NCBI RefSeq assembly: GCF_000196615.1
Contig: NC_014306.1
Span: forward strand, 2,232,001-2,296,000
Origin: Erwinia billingiae Eb661
Lineage (GTDB): Bacteria > Pseudomonadota > Gammaproteobacteria > Enterobacterales > Enterobacteriaceae
DNA length: 64,000 bases
Direction of reading: 5' to 3'
This document shows positions 1-7,657 of the stretch, piece by piece. The position numbers and the translations under genes are program-made. How positions within the stretch are numbered: the stretch's first letter is position 1; each line of letters starts with the position of its first letter. The notes under the pieces were generated by a model that worked only from the letters and a program-made list of their open reading frames with translations, was not told where the DNA came from and did not search any database.

Positions 1-752
1 GTTTGCTTTTGCTGTTGTTTATTCCATACGCGGGCAATCGGCTGCACCTTTACCGGGCGCTTAATCTTTAACTTTGCTTCCTTTGGCAGAGAATTAATTA
101 TCGCCATCTCCTCCTCCAGTTTTTCCGCCCACTGTTCACGGGTCCAGGGTGCCATTGCCCGTCCCGACGCCACGCTTTTTTTCAGCTTTTCCAGCATCTC
201 TTCCCGGCTGACATTTTTTATAATGTGCTTATTTGCCCAGCCAAATCGCAGCGAATCGGGCGATTCCAGCAGGGTAATAGCGCGGTAGGCATTCAGCGTT
301 ATTAATCCTCTGAGATGGGTATGGACAAATTCAAAGCGTTCTTCAGCCTCTACCCCAGACTCAACGGTAATAATCTGTTCAAGGCGGTATTTCAGGCTAT
401 TAATCGCCTCAACGTGCTGACGGATAAGCGCCGATTGCTCCGGGTTGGCTTCAAAGCAAATTGCGCCAGGCAAGCGTACCGCAGCTTTAGTGCTTAATGA
501 CTCAGACTGATGTTGGATAAACAGGCGGGAATAATGACTTAGTGCCAGATTTAATGCTGATTGTGCCAGGTGCTGGGTAACGTTAATTTCCAGCAGCGGT
601 TGATGCTCCTGGCCTTTATGCACCGGCGGCAATTCAAAAACCCGTGCCATCAGCAGACGCAGTTGAGGAAGCTGCTGGGTTAAGGCTGCCAACGCGGTCT
701 GCAGCGCTTCCACACAGCGGTGCAGGTTATCTACGGCATCATATCGGCTCAT
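1..752 (-). CDS. tus: Replication terminus site-binding protein Tus (partial, C-terminus beyond window)
   Basis: Tus binds Ter sites and stops replicative helicase from one side. I translated the reverse strand by hand from the ATG at 750-752. The product starts MSRYDAVDNLHRC and contains the family signatures AAVRLPG, LITLNAYR, LRFGWANKHIIKN, APWTRE and LKIKRPVKVQPIARVW, all aligning with E. coli Tus (309 aa). About 250 residues are visible; the C-terminal part lies left of the window. A Ter site sits 10-32 bp upstream of the start, as at E. coli tus, where Tus bound to its adjacent Ter represses its own promoter. In E. coli tus follows rstAB; here rstAB is about 21 kb away, so the neighbourhood is rearranged. 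Confidence 0.95.
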   Translation of the reverse strand, partial: MSRYDAVDNLHRCVEALQTALAALTQQLPQLRLLMARVFELPPVHKGQEHQPLLEINVTQHLAQSALNLALSHYSRLFIQHQSESLSTKAAVRLPGAICFEANPEQSALIRQHVEAINSLKYRLEQIITVESGVEAEERFEFVHTHLRGLITLNAYRAITLLESPDSLRFGWANKHIIKNVSREEMLEKLKKSVASGRAMAPWTREQWAEKLEEEMAIINSLPKEAKLKIKRPVKVQPIARVWNKQQQKQ

Positions 753-761
753 CAGAAGTCA

Positions 762-784
762 CTCTTAGTTACAACATACTCATT
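762..784 (-). promoter_or_regulatory. Ter site 1 (Tus binding site) in the tus promoter
   Basis: On the minus strand the site reads GAGTATGTTGTAACTAAG, matching 19 of 23 positions of E. coli TerB including the whole AGTATGTTGTAACTAA core. The cytosine equivalent to C6, used in the Tus lock, is at 779. The non-permissive face points right, so forks moving right to left should be stopped. It overlaps where the tus promoter must lie, consistent with autorepression. Confidence 0.92.
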
Positions 785-920
785 ATTGTCGCGCGCTTCA
801 GGGATCAACAATCGGTCAGGCTGTTACGGGAGAGAATTATAAAGCGACAAAGAAAAGAGTCGTGAGATAAAAAGGGAAGGGAAGGTAGCCACGCCAGCGA
901 AAACTGACGTGGCAGGAAGA

Positions 921-1322
921 TTAAATCAGGAAATCTTCCAGTTTTTTACCCTGGTCCAGCGCCTGCTTAATTACCGCAGGAGTACGGCCCTGGCCAGTCC
1001 AGGATTTAGTTTCACCGTTTTCATCGGTGTACTGGTATTTGGCCGGGCGTGGAGCACGCTTAGCACGAGATTTACCGGTAGAAGTCTCTGCAGAAGTCAG
1101 TTCGCTTAAATCGATGCCGTCGTCCAACAGCATCTGACGGTATTTAGCCAGCTTCTCTTCTTTTTCCTTAACTTCAGAAGCGATAGCCGCTTCTGCATCA
1201 CGACGTTCATTAACAACCGCTTCGAGTTTTTCCAGCATCTCTTCAAGTTCAGTTAAAGAAACTTCACGAGCCTGAGCACGAAGGGTTCGAATGTTATTTA
1301 ATACTTTCAGAGTTTCGCTCAT
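921..1322 (-). CDS. H-NS/StpA-family nucleoid-associated protein
   Basis: This 133-residue protein has the full H-NS layout: an N-terminal dimerisation helix region ([29 protein letters not shown]), a charged coiled-coil linker to about residue 75, a basic linker ([12 protein letters not shown]), and a C-terminal DNA-binding domain with [13 protein letters not shown] core (here [13 protein letters not shown]). It would silence AT-rich DNA and bridge filaments. The N-terminus is H-NS-like, while the ending ([14 protein letters not shown]) is more like StpA. The usual hns locus lies between tdk and galU, so this is probably a paralogue; it could be the only copy in a rearranged genome. It stands alone, bracketed by two Ter sites, with an AT-rich upstream region. 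Confidence 0.93.
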   Translation of the reverse strand: MSETLKVLNNIRTLRAQAREVSLTELEEMLEKLEAVVNERRDAEAAIASEVKEKEEKLAKYRQMLLDDGIDLSELTSAETSTGKSRAKRAPRPAKYQYTDENGETKSWTGQGRTPAVIKQALDQGKKLEDFLI

Positions 1323-1969
1323 AAGGAATCCGTAGCGTTGAGTGGTTTAAAATTAATCAGTGTATGTATCGAGGACCAGTGTACAGAGAAAATTGACGGT
1401 AAAAAACACCTAATCATGAAAATGTTTATTTATTTTCGCTATTTTTACGCTGTTTAACTACCGGGGTCTCAATTCTGACAAGCTTATATTTACAATATTG
1501 AGACAAATCTTAACATCTGCCAGGGCATTACGTTGGGCAATTGAACAACTCCCATTCTGGCGGATAGCAATAATTGCGCTATTTTTGTCGATTTCTTATA
1601 TTCAAATAAATACTTTACAGCGCCAGCATTAATATGAGTGGGCCTCCACAGGTTGGCTTAGTTAACCTGGCCTCGGGGACAGCCGTTATAACCACTCTGC
1701 CAGTGAGTATTCAGGGACGATCGTCCGGTTGATAAGGTGAACGCTCAGGCAATACGTCGTAAATTCGCGTCCACCCGGCACGCAGTCAAAGAACCACCAA
1801 GGTTAACTGCTCACTTTAGTTACAACATACTAAATCCTTTTGAGAATAATAGCGTGGCTTTGAGCTCTGGGTCAGACTTATCACCGATATCGCGGTTAAA
1901 AAGTCAGGCAGGGCAGAATGAGCTGATAAAATGGAATGCGTATCTGTCAGGCACTTTATGGAGTCGTTG
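1323..1969. other. Long AT-rich intergenic region between the H-NS-family gene and abrB
   Basis: About 650 bp with no convincing gene. The first 300 bp are AT-rich and probably hold the promoter of the H-NS-family gene, possibly autoregulated. A short inverted repeat CAGGTT/AACCTG lies at 1649-1669. Ter site 2 lies at 1813-1835. The open frames here (for example 1737-1970) lack family features or a good ribosome site. Confidence 0.6.
1813..1835 (-). promoter_or_regulatory. Ter site 2 (strong Tus binding site)
   Basis: The minus strand reads TTAGTATGTTGTAACTAAAG, matching 21 of 23 positions of E. coli TerB, better than the tus-proximal copy. The C6-equivalent cytosine is at 1830. Orientation is the same as Ter site 1, 1051 bp away, so both should arrest forks travelling right to left. 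It is not in an obvious promoter, so it is more likely a pure fork trap. Confidence 0.92.
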
Positions 1970-3046
1970 ATGAAAATACCTCCCCTGCGTTGGTTCTGGT
2001 TGATTCTGTTTTCCACTCTGGCTGTCGTTGGCCTGGAAAGTTTGAATCTGCCGGCGGCGCTGCTGTTGGGGCCAATGGCAATGGCGATCGTTTTTGCCGC
2101 GCGAGACAAACCGTTAATCATCCATCGCAATCTGTTTTATCTGGCACAGGGCGTTGTGGGCAGCATGATTGCCCGCGCCATTCCCGCTTCAATATTTGTA
2201 GAAATCGCCAAAAACTGGCCCTTATTTATCGCCAGTATTTTCTCGGTCATTATCGCCAGTTCGTTGCTCGGCTGGTTACTGACGCGTTTTCAGGTGTTGC
2301 CCGGTTCGACGGCCATTTGGGGCTCATCGCCTGGTGCGGCTACCGCCATGACGCTGATGGCGGAAAGTTATGGTGCGGACGTACGGCTAGTGGCGTTTAT
2401 GCAATATCTTCGCGTGGTGATTGTGGCGGTTGCGGCAACCATCGTGGCGCGGATTTGGGCGCCGGAGGTGCCTGCCGGTGCCGCGCCTTCCAGCTTTGAT
2501 ATTATTCAGCCTGTCGCCTGGGGATATTTTGCCATCACTGTTTTGGTGATCCTCGGTGGCGTGTTGGCCGGCAAAGTTTTCCGCATTCCGGCGGGACCGT
2601 TGTTAATGACCTTAGCGGGTGGGGTGATTCTGCAGGATTTTAATCTGCTGACCATTGAATTGCCGCCGGCGTTATTGATGGTGGCGTATGCGATTATTGG
2701 CTGGAGCATTGGTCTGCGATTTAATCGCGCCATTCTGCTGTATGCCGCCAAAGCACTTCCCCGACTGTTGCTGTCTATATTAAGCCTGGTGGCGATTTGT
2801 GGTTTGTTCGCATTTTGTCTGGTGCATTTCGCCGGAATCGATCCGCTGACCGCCTATCTGGCAACCAGTCCGGGTGGGGCGGATTCAGTCGCGATTATTG
2901 CGTCATCCAGTCACGTGGATATGCCTTTCGTGATGTCGATGCAAACCGGCCGCTTTATAGTGGTGTTATTAACCGGCCCGGCGCTGGCGAGGTGGGTCGC
3001 CAATTCGATGGCATCCCGACAGCGTAAGCAGGATCGGCATCCCTGA
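1970..3046 (+). CDS. abrB: AbrB-family inner-membrane protein
   Basis: A polytopic membrane protein of about 358 residues from the AbrB/YbgN family (old label: putative ammonia monooxygenase). It shows about ten hydrophobic segments and two family repeats: LPAALLLGPM near the N-terminus, then the SSPGAATAMTLMAESYGAD motif, and a matching second-half SPGGADSVAIIASS motif. I chose the ATG at 1970 because GGAG at 1960-1963 is six bases upstream; an in-frame ATG at 1931 lacks such a site. The substrate is unknown; E. coli abrB was described as a regulator of aidB, but the fold looks like a transporter. It ends at a strong shared terminator with betT. Confidence 0.88.
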   Translation: MKIPPLRWFWLILFSTLAVVGLESLNLPAALLLGPMAMAIVFAARDKPLIIHRNLFYLAQGVVGSMIARAIPASIFVEIAKNWPLFIASIFSVIIASSLLGWLLTRFQVLPGSTAIWGSSPGAATAMTLMAESYGADVRLVAFMQYLRVVIVAVAATIVARIWAPEVPAGAAPSSFDIIQPVAWGYFAITVLVILGGVLAGKVFRIPAGPLLMTLAGGVILQDFNLLTIELPPALLMVAYAIIGWSIGLRFNRAILLYAAKALPRLLLSILSLVAICGLFAFCLVHFAGIDPLTAYLATSPGGADSVAIIASSSHVDMPFVMSMQTGRFIVVLLTGPALARWVANSMASRQRKQDRHP

Positions 3047-3052
3047 AAAACA

Positions 3053-3119
3053 AAAAGCCGGGTTACCGCGCAGTCATGTCAGAGGCATTTCGACATTAAC
3101 GGGCGGTAACCCGGCTTTA
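3053..3119. terminator. Bidirectional stem-loop between abrB and betT
   Basis: AAAGCCGGGTTACCGC at 3055-3070 is the exact reverse complement of the arm at 3104-3119, with a 33-bp loop and A/T runs on both outsides. It sits between convergent abrB and betT and can terminate both. The loop is unusually long for an intrinsic terminator. Confidence 0.75.
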
Positions 3120-3131
3120 TTGCGCCGTGCT

Positions 3132-5174
3132 TTACTGCGTTTCAGGGAACGGCATGGCGTTTCCTGGTGCTTCACGGTGAATATGCAGGAAGGTTAAATG
3201 ACGTTCGTACTGATCGAGAATGTCATTAATGATCTGCTCTTTGGTGTAATCCATCAAATCATTGCCCTGGCTGCCTTCCAGCAGGAAGGTTTCCAGTCGG
3301 TAGTAATCGGTTTTACCGCTACGCGCACGGTAGGTGAAGGCCGGAACCGAGTACTGCTGTGGCCAGATCTGATACAGGAAGCTCTGCTCTTCACCCAGCG
3401 CTACCGACATTTCCAGATGGTTCAGACGTTCATCTTCCAGCGGCGGCAGTTCATTGACCTGCACCTGAGCACCGCGACGTTCCAGTTCAAGCGCAACTTC
3501 CTGCATCGCTGGCAGACACACGGTGTCGAGCATCTTGCGGGTATGCGTACTGCCCGGATAATGCATCACGCGGGAGATACGCTGTTTCCAGTTCAGGCGA
3601 TCTTCACGCGATACCGGCATTGGCTGGGTATTCACCACGCTGCTCGCGCGACGGTGATCTTCCACCCGCAGGGATTTATACAACCCGGCCATCACAAAGA
3701 AAATCACGAAGCTGAACGGCAGACCCATGATCACGGTGGTTTTCTGCAACGCGGTCACGCCATTCACCATCAGCATACCCACGGTCAGCAGGCCTATCGC
3801 CAGTGACCAGAAGATCCGCAGCCAGTTCGGCGCATCATTGTTGATATCACTCAGTTTTGAGGTGAAGTTACCTAATACCAGTGAACCCGAATCGGCAGAG
3901 GTCACATAGAACAGCAGGCCGGTAATGGTGGCGACCGAAGCACTGAAGGTGAAGGCAGGATACTGCGCCAGCAGGCTGTAGAATCCGCGTTCAGGGTGCG
4001 CCAGCGTTTCCTGGGCAAAGGCCATGTTGCCGCCGATGATTTCGTGCAGGGCGCTGTTACCAAAGATCGACAGCCATAACAGCGTGAAGATAAAGGGTAT
4101 GGTCAGGGTGCCAACCACAAACTGACGGATGGTACGTCCACGGGAGATGCGCGCCAGGAACAGGCCCACAAATGGCGACCAGGCAACCCACCACGCCCAG
4201 AAGAACAGCGTCCAGTTATTCATCCATTCAGTCGGGCGGTCAAAGGCGAAGCTGTTCAGCGTCATGCCCATAAAGCGGCTGATGTAATCACCGACGTTCA
4301 GCACCAGCGCATTCAGTAAGAAGCTGGTATCGCCGACAAACAGCACGAAGATGATCAGGAACAGCGCCAGCAGCACGTTCAGCTCCGACAGAATGCGAAT
4401 ACCTTTATTCACGCCCGAGGTAACGGAAATCGTCGCCATTATTACCGATAAGGCAATCAGCGCCGCCTGCGCGGTCAATCCTTCCGGCACATGGAACAGT
4501 ACATGCAGACCGTAGTTCAGCTGCACCACACCAATACCCAGCGTGGTGGCAATACCAAAGATGGTACCGATCACCGCCGCGATATCCACGGAGTGGCCAA
4601 TCGGGCCATTAATACGCTTGCCGAAAATAGGGTATAAGGCGGAACGAATGGTCAACGGCAGACCATAGCGGTAGCTAAAGTAGCCCAGCGCGATGCCCAT
4701 CAGTGCATACATCGCCCAACCGGTCAGTCCGTAGTGGAACAGCGTCCAGACCATGGCCTGACGCGCAGCTTCCATGGTTTGTCCCTGGCCTTCTGGCGGC
4801 ATCATATATTGCGTCACCGGCTCGGCCACGGAGAAGAACATCAGATCGATACCGATACCCGCCGCAAACAGCATCGCTGCCCAACTGGTCAGGCTAAACT
4901 CCGGCTTGGATTGCTCCGGCCCCAGTTTGATTGAGCCAAAGCGCGAGGCGGCAATCAGCACCACAAAGACGATATAGACCGTTGCTGCCAGCAGGTAATA
5001 CCAGCCGAAGGTATTGGAGACCCATTCAAGGGCACTGTTAATCCACCGATCCGATAAATCCGTGAAGAAAATAGTGGTGAGGGAGAAAAGCAGAATCAGT
5101 CCTGCAGAAGTGAAGAAAACCACTGGGTTGATGCGGTCTTTTTGTTCTTTCCTGGATATTTCAGTCGTCGGCAT
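3132..5174 (-). CDS. betT: High-affinity choline transporter BetT (BCCT family)
   Basis: This 680-residue protein is a sodium- or proton-coupled choline importer of the inner membrane that supplies precursor for glycine betaine. It aligns almost end to end with E. coli BetT (677 aa): KINPVVF-type start, WAAMLFAAGIGIDLMFFSVAEP, the BCCT Trp-rich stretch NNWTLFFWAWWVAWSPFVGLFLARISRGRTIRQF, and a long cytoplasmic C-terminal domain (YQIWPQQYSVP, YYRLETFLLEGSQGNDLMDY) that senses osmotic stress in the family. I chose the ATG at 5174 because GGAG lies five bases upstream; an earlier frame start adds 14 unsupported residues. No betIBA genes are adjacent, so oxidation to betaine must be encoded elsewhere. 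Confidence 0.96.
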   Translation of the reverse strand: MPTTEISRKEQKDRINPVVFFTSAGLILLFSLTTIFFTDLSDRWINSALEWVSNTFGWYYLLAATVYIVFVVLIAASRFGSIKLGPEQSKPEFSLTSWAAMLFAAGIGIDLMFFSVAEPVTQYMMPPEGQGQTMEAARQAMVWTLFHYGLTGWAMYALMGIALGYFSYRYGLPLTIRSALYPIFGKRINGPIGHSVDIAAVIGTIFGIATTLGIGVVQLNYGLHVLFHVPEGLTAQAALIALSVIMATISVTSGVNKGIRILSELNVLLALFLIIFVLFVGDTSFLLNALVLNVGDYISRFMGMTLNSFAFDRPTEWMNNWTLFFWAWWVAWSPFVGLFLARISRGRTIRQFVVGTLTIPFIFTLLWLSIFGNSALHEIIGGNMAFAQETLAHPERGFYSLLAQYPAFTFSASVATITGLLFYVTSADSGSLVLGNFTSKLSDINNDAPNWLRIFWSLAIGLLTVGMLMVNGVTALQKTTVIMGLPFSFVIFFVMAGLYKSLRVEDHRRASSVVNTQPMPVSREDRLNWKQRISRVMHYPGSTHTRKMLDTVCLPAMQEVALELERRGAQVQVNELPPLEDERLNHLEMSVALGEEQSFLYQIWPQQYSVPAFTYRARSGKTDYYRLETFLLEGSQGNDLMDYTKEQIINDILDQYERHLTFLHIHREAPGNAMPFPETQ

Positions 5175-5544
5175 ACCATCTCCGAAAATAATCAAGATTG
5201 ACCCCGATCTTTGCAAAGCGTGCCTTAGCGCATACTGGGAAATTCCGCCGCATATCCGCTAACTACACTGGGCAATAGTCAGGTTGTGAATTTATCCTTC
5301 TGATTTGGTTGTATTAATTCGTCAATTTCTCACCTTTTTTGTTGAAGATTTGTCAAAAGAGGCCACTATCATAGGTTTTATTGATTGAGCATTCAATTAA
5401 AAATAATTTCAGTATGGAAACTGTTGGCTTTATTTCCACATAAAGTGTGGCTTTATTTAACGGGGATTTTGACAGGAATATTCGAAGCGGCAGAAATAAG
5501 AATGCCGCCAGGGATGAGCTGGCGGCAGTGCGGGCGAAAAGCAA
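5175..5544. other. Intergenic region upstream of betT
   Basis: About 370 bp holding the betT promoter region and the terminator of the DUF1471 pair. I saw no BetI-like operator I could support. A 63-codon open frame at 5353-5544 has no ribosome site or family features and is rejected. Confidence 0.5.
5503..5527 (-). terminator. Terminator of the DUF1471 gene pair
   Basis: TGCCGCCA (5503-5510) pairs with TGGCGGCA (5520-5527); on the minus strand a T-rich stretch follows. It lies just after the stop at 5545. Confidence 0.65.
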
Positions 5545-5802
5545 TTAGTTATAAATGATGGCTGTGCCATGCAGGTTGTTCTGACCAGAGGTCGAAGTGA
5601 TGAGGAAAGATTTCGCGCCCGCCAGTTGGGCCTTCTCCGAGAGTTGTGACTCCAGTGAGGCGAGGTTGGTGCTACCCGTTGCGCTGATCACGCCGATTTT
5701 CTGCTGGTTATCCGGGGCACTGCTGACCAGGTCGGCAGCCATGCTACCGAAAGACAATGAACCTAAAATCACAGCAGCTACAGCTAATTTGATGTTTTTC
5801 AT
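5545..5802 (-). CDS. DUF1471 (YdgH/BhsA/McbA family) periplasmic stress protein, copy 1
   Basis: A 85-residue exported protein. A signal peptide (MKNIKLAVAAVILGSLSFGSMA) precedes the single DUF1471 domain: KIGVISATGSTNLASLESQLSEKAQLAGAKSFLITST and a closing strand ending TAIIYN. Family members are small periplasmic or outer-membrane associated proteins linked to copper, acid or peroxide stress, biofilm and surface properties; the exact activity is not established. It is downstream of a close paralogue at 5857-6111, 54 bp apart, probably in one transcript controlled by the divergent TetR protein. Confidence 0.88.
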   Translation of the reverse strand: MKNIKLAVAAVILGSLSFGSMAADLVSSAPDNQQKIGVISATGSTNLASLESQLSEKAQLAGAKSFLITSTSGQNNLHGTAIIYN

Positions 5803-5856
5803 GACGATACCCTTAATTTAAAATTTGTTATGGTGCAAAAAGCTCATACGGTGCAA

Positions 5857-6111
5857 TTACTGATAAATCTCTGCAGTAGCATGCATGCGGTTATTACCGG
5901 TGGTTGAGGTAATACGGAACGATTTTGCACCGGCTGCATCGGCTTTAGCCGACAGCTGAGATTCCAGGGAAGACAGGTTAGTACCGGTGGCGGTAACCAC
6001 GCCGACCTGCTGTTGATTAACCGGTTCCTGACCGACGCTGTCAGCAGCGAAACCAGCAAAGGAAACGGAAGTCAGTGCGATAGCAGCCAGGGTCATTTTC
6101 AGGTTTTTCAT
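5857..6111 (-). CDS. DUF1471 (YdgH/BhsA/McbA family) periplasmic stress protein, copy 2
   Basis: An 84-residue paralogue of the gene at 5545-5802, sharing QQ(V/K)IGV-type start, ATGTNLSSLESQLSAKADAAGAKSFRITST and a terminal EIYQ. The first 22 residues form a signal peptide ending GFA-AD. It is the promoter-proximal gene of the pair and faces the TetR gene across a region with two matching palindromes. The arrangement mirrors E. coli bhsA and its divergent copper-responsive repressor gene comR, so a BhsA-like role is a reasonable inference, not shown. Confidence 0.88.
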   Translation of the reverse strand: MKNLKMTLAAIALTSVSFAGFAADSVGQEPVNQQQVGVVTATGTNLSSLESQLSAKADAAGAKSFRITSTTGNNRMHATAEIYQ

Positions 6112-6162
6112 AGTCTTTATTCTCTCTCAATTCGGTTTAGTTGATGTCTGCGTCGTTATTAG

Positions 6163-6176
6163 TTAACGATCGATAA
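6163..6176. promoter_or_regulatory. Candidate TetR-family operator 1
   Basis: TTAACGATCGATAA is a near-palindrome, extended outside by TTAG/CTAA, lying between the DUF1471 gene start (6111) and the TetR gene start (6416). It fits the same consensus, TTAACGAYCGWTAA, as the site at 6220-6233. Confidence 0.65.
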
Positions 6177-6219
6177 CTAAATGGTATTCCTGCCACGGCG
6201 ATCCGTCAACTGCATTTTA

Positions 6220-6233
6220 TTAACGACCGTTAA
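6220..6233. promoter_or_regulatory. Candidate TetR-family operator 2
   Basis: TTAACGACCGTTAA has six-base arms TTAACG/CGTTAA. It is 57 bp from operator 1, and 108 bp upstream of the DUF1471 start. Two copies of one palindrome in a divergent TetR intergenic region are good operator candidates. Confidence 0.65.
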
Positions 6234-6415
6234 TTTAATGGTCAAGCGCTTGATAAAAAATGATTTAAAGTTTCAAAAAAGTTTTTCCCGACGCGGATTT
6301 CGCCCACAACATCCTCGTAAACAAGGAAAGTGACGAACAGGCTCGACATGGCCGCTTGATTGTTTTTATAATGATCGGTAATTTATTCCTCATTGCGTTG
6401 CCAAAGAGAGGATCT

Positions 6416-7057
6416 ATGACCGATCAGGAAATCTGCACCCGTAAGGGCCGGGGACGGCCAAAAACCTTCGACCGGGAAGCGGCGTTAGACATTGCGCTTG
6501 AGCTGTTCTGGCGTCATGGCTATGAAGCCACTTCACTCTCCGATCTGGTTGAAGCGACCGGAGCGAAAGCGCCAACGCTGTACGCCGAATTTACCAATAA
6601 AGAAGGGATGTTCCGCGCCGCAGTGGATCGCTATATTGAGAAGTTTGCCGAACAGCGGCAGGCTGCTCTGGCTTGCCCTGAAAGCTGCGTAGAGAAAGGC
6701 GTGGAAGGGTATTTTCGTTCCACCGCCGCCTGCTTTACCGATGGCAAAAAACCGGCCGGCTGCTTCTTTATCTGTACCTCTACCGCACTCTCAGCGGATT
6801 CATCCGAGGTCGCTGATATGCTGCGCGCGCGCCACAACAGTCAGGAGAATCACCTGAATGAGTTTCTGCTGGCGCGTCAGGCCGCAGGTGAGCTGGACGC
6901 GAAGACCGACATCACGGCGCTTTCTGCCTATCTGGGATGCTTACTGCAGGGCATGTCCGTCCGCGCCCGCGAAGGCGCCAGCCGCGCAGAACTGGATAGC
7001 ATTATTGATACGCTTATGCTGCAATGGCCGATATTAAGCCGGACAGGCTGTCACTGA
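6416..7057 (+). CDS. TetR/AcrR-family transcriptional repressor (ComR-like position)
   Basis: A 213-residue one-component regulator. The N-terminal helix-turn-helix spans about residues 17-60 (RPKTFDREAALDIALELFWRHGYEATSLSDLVEATGAKAPTLYAEFTNKEGMF); the rest is a ligand-binding and dimerisation domain. I chose the ATG at 6416, preceded by AGAGG, over the upstream in-frame start at 6356. Cysteines are frequent in the ligand domain (for example CPESC, GCFFIC), which could matter for metal or oxidant sensing. It likely represses the divergent DUF1471 genes and perhaps itself. msrA follows 30 bp downstream in the same direction and may be cotranscribed, which would link the unit to oxidative or copper stress. 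Confidence 0.88.
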   Translation: MTDQEICTRKGRGRPKTFDREAALDIALELFWRHGYEATSLSDLVEATGAKAPTLYAEFTNKEGMFRAAVDRYIEKFAEQRQAALACPESCVEKGVEGYFRSTAACFTDGKKPAGCFFICTSTALSADSSEVADMLRARHNSQENHLNEFLLARQAAGELDAKTDITALSAYLGCLLQGMSVRAREGASRAELDSIIDTLMLQWPILSRTGCH

Positions 7058-7087
7058 GTCCGGCACGATCGTAAAAGAGGAGTCACC

Positions 7088-7618
7088 ATGACAATTGAAT
7101 ATGCAACCATCGCCGGGGGCTGCTTCTGGTGCACAGAAGCGGTCTTCAAACAGATTACTGGCGTCGTGTCGGTAGAGAGTGGCTATATTGGTGGCCACAC
7201 CAGCAATCCAACCTACCGTCAGGTTTGCGATGGCAACACCGGCCATGCAGAAGCCATTCGTCTTGGCTTCGATCCGGAGAAAGTCAGCTATGGCGACCTG
7301 CTGGATATCAGCTTTGCCACCCATGATCCTACCCAGCTGAACCGCCAGGGCAATGATATCGGCACGCAGTACCGTTCAGCGATTTTCCCGGCTGATGAAG
7401 CGCAGGCAGAAGAAGCCAAAGCGGCAATTGTGCGTGCGCAGGAAGATCAGACCAGCCCGATCGTGACCACCATTGAAGGTCCGGCCGAGTGGTATCCGGC
7501 GGAAGAGTATCATCAGAACTATTGGGAAGGTGAAGGGCAACAGAACCGTTATTGCCTGGCCGTGATCCCAGCCAAACTGCAGAAGCTGCACAAACGTTAC
7601 GCTGACCGTACCAAGTAG
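7088..7618 (+). CDS. msrA: Peptide methionine sulfoxide reductase A
   Basis: A 176-residue MsrA that reduces methionine-S-sulfoxide. The active-site motif GGCFWC is at residues 10-15 (catalytic Cys12), followed by the family blocks GYIGGHTSNPTYRQVCDGNTGHAEAI, DPTQLNRQGNDIGTQYRSAI and YHQNYWE. This is the short form, without the N-terminal extension of E. coli MsrA (212 aa). The ribosome site AGAGGAG precedes the ATG. Thirty bases separate it from the TetR gene, so the two are probably one transcript. Confidence 0.95.
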   Translation: MTIEYATIAGGCFWCTEAVFKQITGVVSVESGYIGGHTSNPTYRQVCDGNTGHAEAIRLGFDPEKVSYGDLLDISFATHDPTQLNRQGNDIGTQYRSAIFPADEAQAEEAKAAIVRAQEDQTSPIVTTIEGPAEWYPAEEYHQNYWEGEGQQNRYCLAVIPAKLQKLHKRYADRTK

Positions 7619-7632
7619 CGGACAAACAAAAG

Positions 7633-7657
7633 AACGGGCGCAAGGCCCGTTATTTTA
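7633..7657. terminator. Bidirectional terminator between msrA and ynfM
   Basis: AACGGGC (7633-7639) and GCCCGTT form a short GC-rich hairpin followed by a T-rich tail (TTATTTTAT), directly after msrA and at the 3' end of convergent ynfM. Confidence 0.8.

Noticed and set aside
1737..2130. Frames around Ter site 2
   Set aside because: They cross the Ter site and the abrB start without coding features; abrB from 1970 explains the region.
5353..5544. 63-codon minus-strand frame after the DUF1471 genes
   Set aside because: It spans the terminator hairpin and promoter DNA, with no ribosome site or known family.
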